Assembly (NCBI GenBank): GCA_002291945.1
Contig: DBAZ01000046.1
Coordinates: 1 to 7,886, forward strand
DNA from: Tepidimonas sp. UBA997
GTDB taxonomy: Bacteria > Pseudomonadota > Gammaproteobacteria > Burkholderiales > Burkholderiaceae_C
DNA length: 7,886 bases
Reading direction: 5' to 3'
Position 1 is the stretch's first letter, and every line of letters begins with the position of its first letter. This document shows positions 6,005 to 7,886 of this stretch, in pieces. The translations under genes and the position numbers were made by a program. A model generated the notes under the pieces. The model did no database searches. It saw only the letters and a program-made list of their open reading frames with translations, and was not told the DNA's origin.

Positions 6005-7830
6005 GCCTGCACCTCGGCCACCAATGCCTCGATCTCGCCCAAGAGACGCATCACTTCCGCCTCGTGGCTGCGCATCGCGGCAATCAGGTCCTTTGGATCG
6101 GCGTGTTCAAGCCCAGCCTTGGCATGGGGGTTTTTGAGGTCGAGGTTGTAAATCGGCCAGTACAGGGCATCCCCTTCGGACTGGGCAGACTTGGCGTTCT
6201 GCTCGTGGGCGGATTGCTCATTTTTGAGTGCCTTCAAACGGTCTTGCAGTTCGGCTTTCTGGCCGTTGGCTGCGGCCTGGACGGCTTGCTCCAACTCTCG
6301 AATGGGTTTGCCCAAGGCGATGGCGGCGTTGCGGTGGCCTTCAGCCCGCTGCCAGTGTGGCGTGGCGGCTGCGACAGCGGCGTCACGTTTGGCGGCGAAG
6401 TCCACTTTCCACGCCTGCGGGCCTTCTTCCCGGTTGCTCCACCACGCTGATGCCTGTGCGAATTCCTCAAACTGCAGTGGCGCGGTCTTGCTGTACTTCT
6501 TGCGACCTTCAGGCAGCGGCAGTTCGTAATACCAAATGGTGTCGGTGGGGCCGCCACGCTCGAAGAATAGTAGGTTGGCAGGGATGTCGGTGTACGGAGC
6601 GAACACGCCTTGGGGCAGACGCACGATGGTGTGGAGCTTGAACTCCTTGAGCATCTTTTCCTTGATGACGGCGCTGATGCCATCACCAAACAGGGTGCCG
6701 TTGGGTACGACCACCGCAGCACGGCCACCACGTGTGGCGGGCTTGCCACCCGGCACTGGCGCACCGGCCACGCGCAGCTTGCGCATGATGTATTGCAGGA
6801 ACAGCAGCGCCGTTTCCGCCGTCTGCATATTGGGTGGGAAGTTGGCCTTGATGCCGACTTCTTCTTCGCCGCCAAACGGTGGGTTGGTGAGAATGACGTC
6901 CACGCGCTCGCTGTGGCCGATTTCGTTGATCCGCCGATCCAGCGTATTGCCATAAGCAATTTGCGGTGCTTCCAGCCCGTGCAGCAACAAGTTCATCTGC
7001 GCCAGCATGTAAGGCAGCGGCTTGGCTTCCTGACCGTACAGTGTGTCGTGTTGCAGGCTGCGCCGCTGATCGGGCGAGCTCACCTGCGGGGCGATGTGGT
7101 CATAGGCCTCGACCAGAAAGCCGCCCGTGCCACAGGCAGGGTCCAGCACCGTTTCGCCCAAACGCGGAGCGCTCACCTGCACCATGAAACGCACGACGGG
7201 GCGCGGGGTGTAGAACTCGCCTGCATCACCCGCTGCATCGCGCATTTCGCGCAGCATCGACTCGTACAGGTGCGAGAGCGTATGGATTTCTTCGCTGGCC
7301 GAGAAGTGGATGCCGTTGATCTTGTTGATGATGTCGCGCAGCAGGTAGCCGCTGACCATGCGGTTCTGCACGCCCTTGAACACGTTGGCGATGACTTCGC
7401 GCTGGCTGCCTTTTTTGCCTTCGCCTGCCAATCCACGCAGATAGGCGAACAGGCCTTTGCCGGTGCTGCCATCGGCACGCACGGTGAATTCCTGGCTGAT
7501 AAAAGCAAGTAGTTCATCGCCGGTGATGCCATCTTCGCGGGCAGCCCAGTCGCGCCAGCGATAGGGAGACTCGATGATGGGCTGAGACCGTTTGCCGTCG
7601 AGCTCGGCTTCTTCCTCGTGCACGATTTCGAGGTCGTCGAGAAACTTGAGGAACATCACCCAAGTGAGCAGCGGCAGACGGTCCACGTCACCGTTGAGGC
7701 CCTTGTCCTTGCGGAGGATCTTGCGGGCGGTGCCGATCAACGCAGACAGGTTTTCACGCGTGGTGAGCGGCGTTTTCGCTTTGCGTGGCGCGCGGGTCTT
7801 TTTCTCGCCGGTGGCGGCAGATTTGGCCAT
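6001..7830 (-). CDS. hsdM: Type I restriction-modification DNA methyltransferase subunit M (N6-adenine)
   Basis: This 609-residue protein is the catalytic methyltransferase subunit of a type I restriction-modification system. It should transfer a methyl group from S-adenosylmethionine to adenine at the site chosen by HsdS. After a lysine-rich tail (about residues 1-25) comes an HsdM N-terminal helical domain (about 26-160). The N6-adenine methyltransferase domain then shows GEFYTPRPVV (204-213), the SAM-binding motif I DPACGTGGF (230-238) and the catalytic motif IV NPPF (316-319). The C-terminal part has a charged coiled-coil-like stretch (about 510-550) and the WPIYNLDLKNPHAK block (558-571) usual near the end of this subfamily. 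Length is normal to slightly long. The ATG at 7830 gives the full N-terminal domain, but it has no clear Shine-Dalgarno; a small hairpin lies just upstream. The stop overlaps the next start as ATGA. The system looks intact for methylation; no hsdR accompanies it here. Confidence 0.96.
   Translation of the reverse strand: MAKSAATGEKKTRAPRKAKTPLTTRENLSALIGTARKILRKDKGLNGDVDRLPLLTWVMFLKFLDDLEIVHEEEAELDGKRSQPIIESPYRWRDWAAREDGITGDELLAFISQEFTVRADGSTGKGLFAYLRGLAGEGKKGSQREVIANVFKGVQNRMVSGYLLRDIINKINGIHFSASEEIHTLSHLYESMLREMRDAAGDAGEFYTPRPVVRFMVQVSAPRLGETVLDPACGTGGFLVEAYDHIAPQVSSPDQRRSLQHDTLYGQEAKPLPYMLAQMNLLLHGLEAPQIAYGNTLDRRINEIGHSERVDVILTNPPFGGEEEVGIKANFPPNMQTAETALLFLQYIMRKLRVAGAPVPGGKPATRGGRAAVVVPNGTLFGDGISAVIKEKMLKEFKLHTIVRLPQGVFAPYTDIPANLLFFERGGPTDTIWYYELPLPEGRKKYSKTAPLQFEEFAQASAWWSNREEGPQAWKVDFAAKRDAAVAAATPHWQRAEGHRNAAIALGKPIRELEQAVQAAANGQKAELQDRLKALKNEQSAHEQNAKSAQSEGDALYWPIYNLDLKNPHAKAGLEHADPKDLIAAMRSHEAEVMRLLGEIEALVAEVQA
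6011..6015 (-). promoter_or_regulatory. Ribosome binding site of the DUF1016 nuclease gene
   Basis: GAGGT on the coding strand lies six bases before the ATG at 6004, inside the end of hsdM. It favours initiation upstream of the C10 tract rather than at the GTG of codon 16, and so decides whether slippage in the tract would affect the protein. Confidence 0.6.
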
Positions 7831-7840
7831 GGGATGCGTT

Positions 7841-7858
7841 GCTCGTTATTGCACGAGC
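7841..7858 (-). promoter_or_regulatory. Small hairpin in the hsdM leader
   Basis: GCTCGT and ACGAGC form a perfect six-base stem with a six-base loop, ending ten bases before the hsdM ATG, where a ribosome site would be expected. No other Shine-Dalgarno is visible. In the RNA this stem could hide part of the initiation region, or in DNA it could be an operator half-site pair. The 56 bases upstream of hsdM show no convincing -35/-10 promoter; the promoter may lie outside the window. Confidence 0.35.
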
Positions 7859-7886
7859 GCGGTCTGCAGCCGGGATACAGCTGAGA

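Noticed and set aside
5012..6151. Long plus-strand open frame opposite the nuclease and hsdM genes
   Set aside because: It is antisense to two genes with clear family motifs, its product resembles no family I know, and long antisense frames are expected in GC-rich coding DNA.
6610..7512. Plus-strand open frame of about 300 codons opposite hsdM
   Set aside because: It mirrors the methyltransferase core on the other strand; no domain is recognisable.

Overview
This 7.9-kb window is almost entirely one tightly packed, single-strand operon that reads on the minus strand, from about 7830 down to 135. The sequence is GC-rich, start codons are ATG with GA-rich Shine-Dalgarno sites, and several genes join by 4-bp ATGA overlaps. 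This suggests a proteobacterium (beta or gamma is my guess; no marker gene fixes the genus) and an accessory defence island. I see no tRNA, rRNA, CRISPR array, transposase or integrase.

In order of transcription: a type I restriction-modification methyltransferase subunit (hsdM, 7830-6001); a DUF1016/YhcG-type PD-(D/E)XK nuclease (6004-4856); a two-domain specificity subunit (hsdS, 4859-3720); a small uncharacterised protein resembling the DUF6978 family (3704-3261); a DUF1828/DUF1829 protein (3264-2503); and a large primase-helicase fusion with a TOTE-type archaeo-eukaryotic primase domain followed by an SF2 helicase (2492-135). Intergenic DNA is limited to about 134 bp after the last gene and 56 bp before the first. 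Both hold short inverted repeats, but no convincing promoter or strong terminator.

HsdM and HsdS should form a sequence-specific adenine methyltransferase. No HsdR is present. The two activities normally joined in HsdR, a PD-(D/E)XK nuclease and an SF2 translocase, appear here in two separate proteins: the DUF1016 nuclease and the primase-helicase. This raises the possibility, not proven by sequence, of a split or hybrid type I/TOTE conflict system, with the two DUF genes as accessory, sensor or toxin-antitoxin-like parts.

The most striking detail is a run of ten C residues (coding strand) directly after the start codon of the nuclease gene, downstream of the hsdM stop. Gain or loss of one C would truncate the nuclease at codon 52 or 38 while leaving the methyltransferase intact. 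This is the expected layout of a phase-variable switch. The same gene carries a pair of near-palindromic 21-bp repeats, spaced 39 bp apart, that encode a repeated nine-residue motif.
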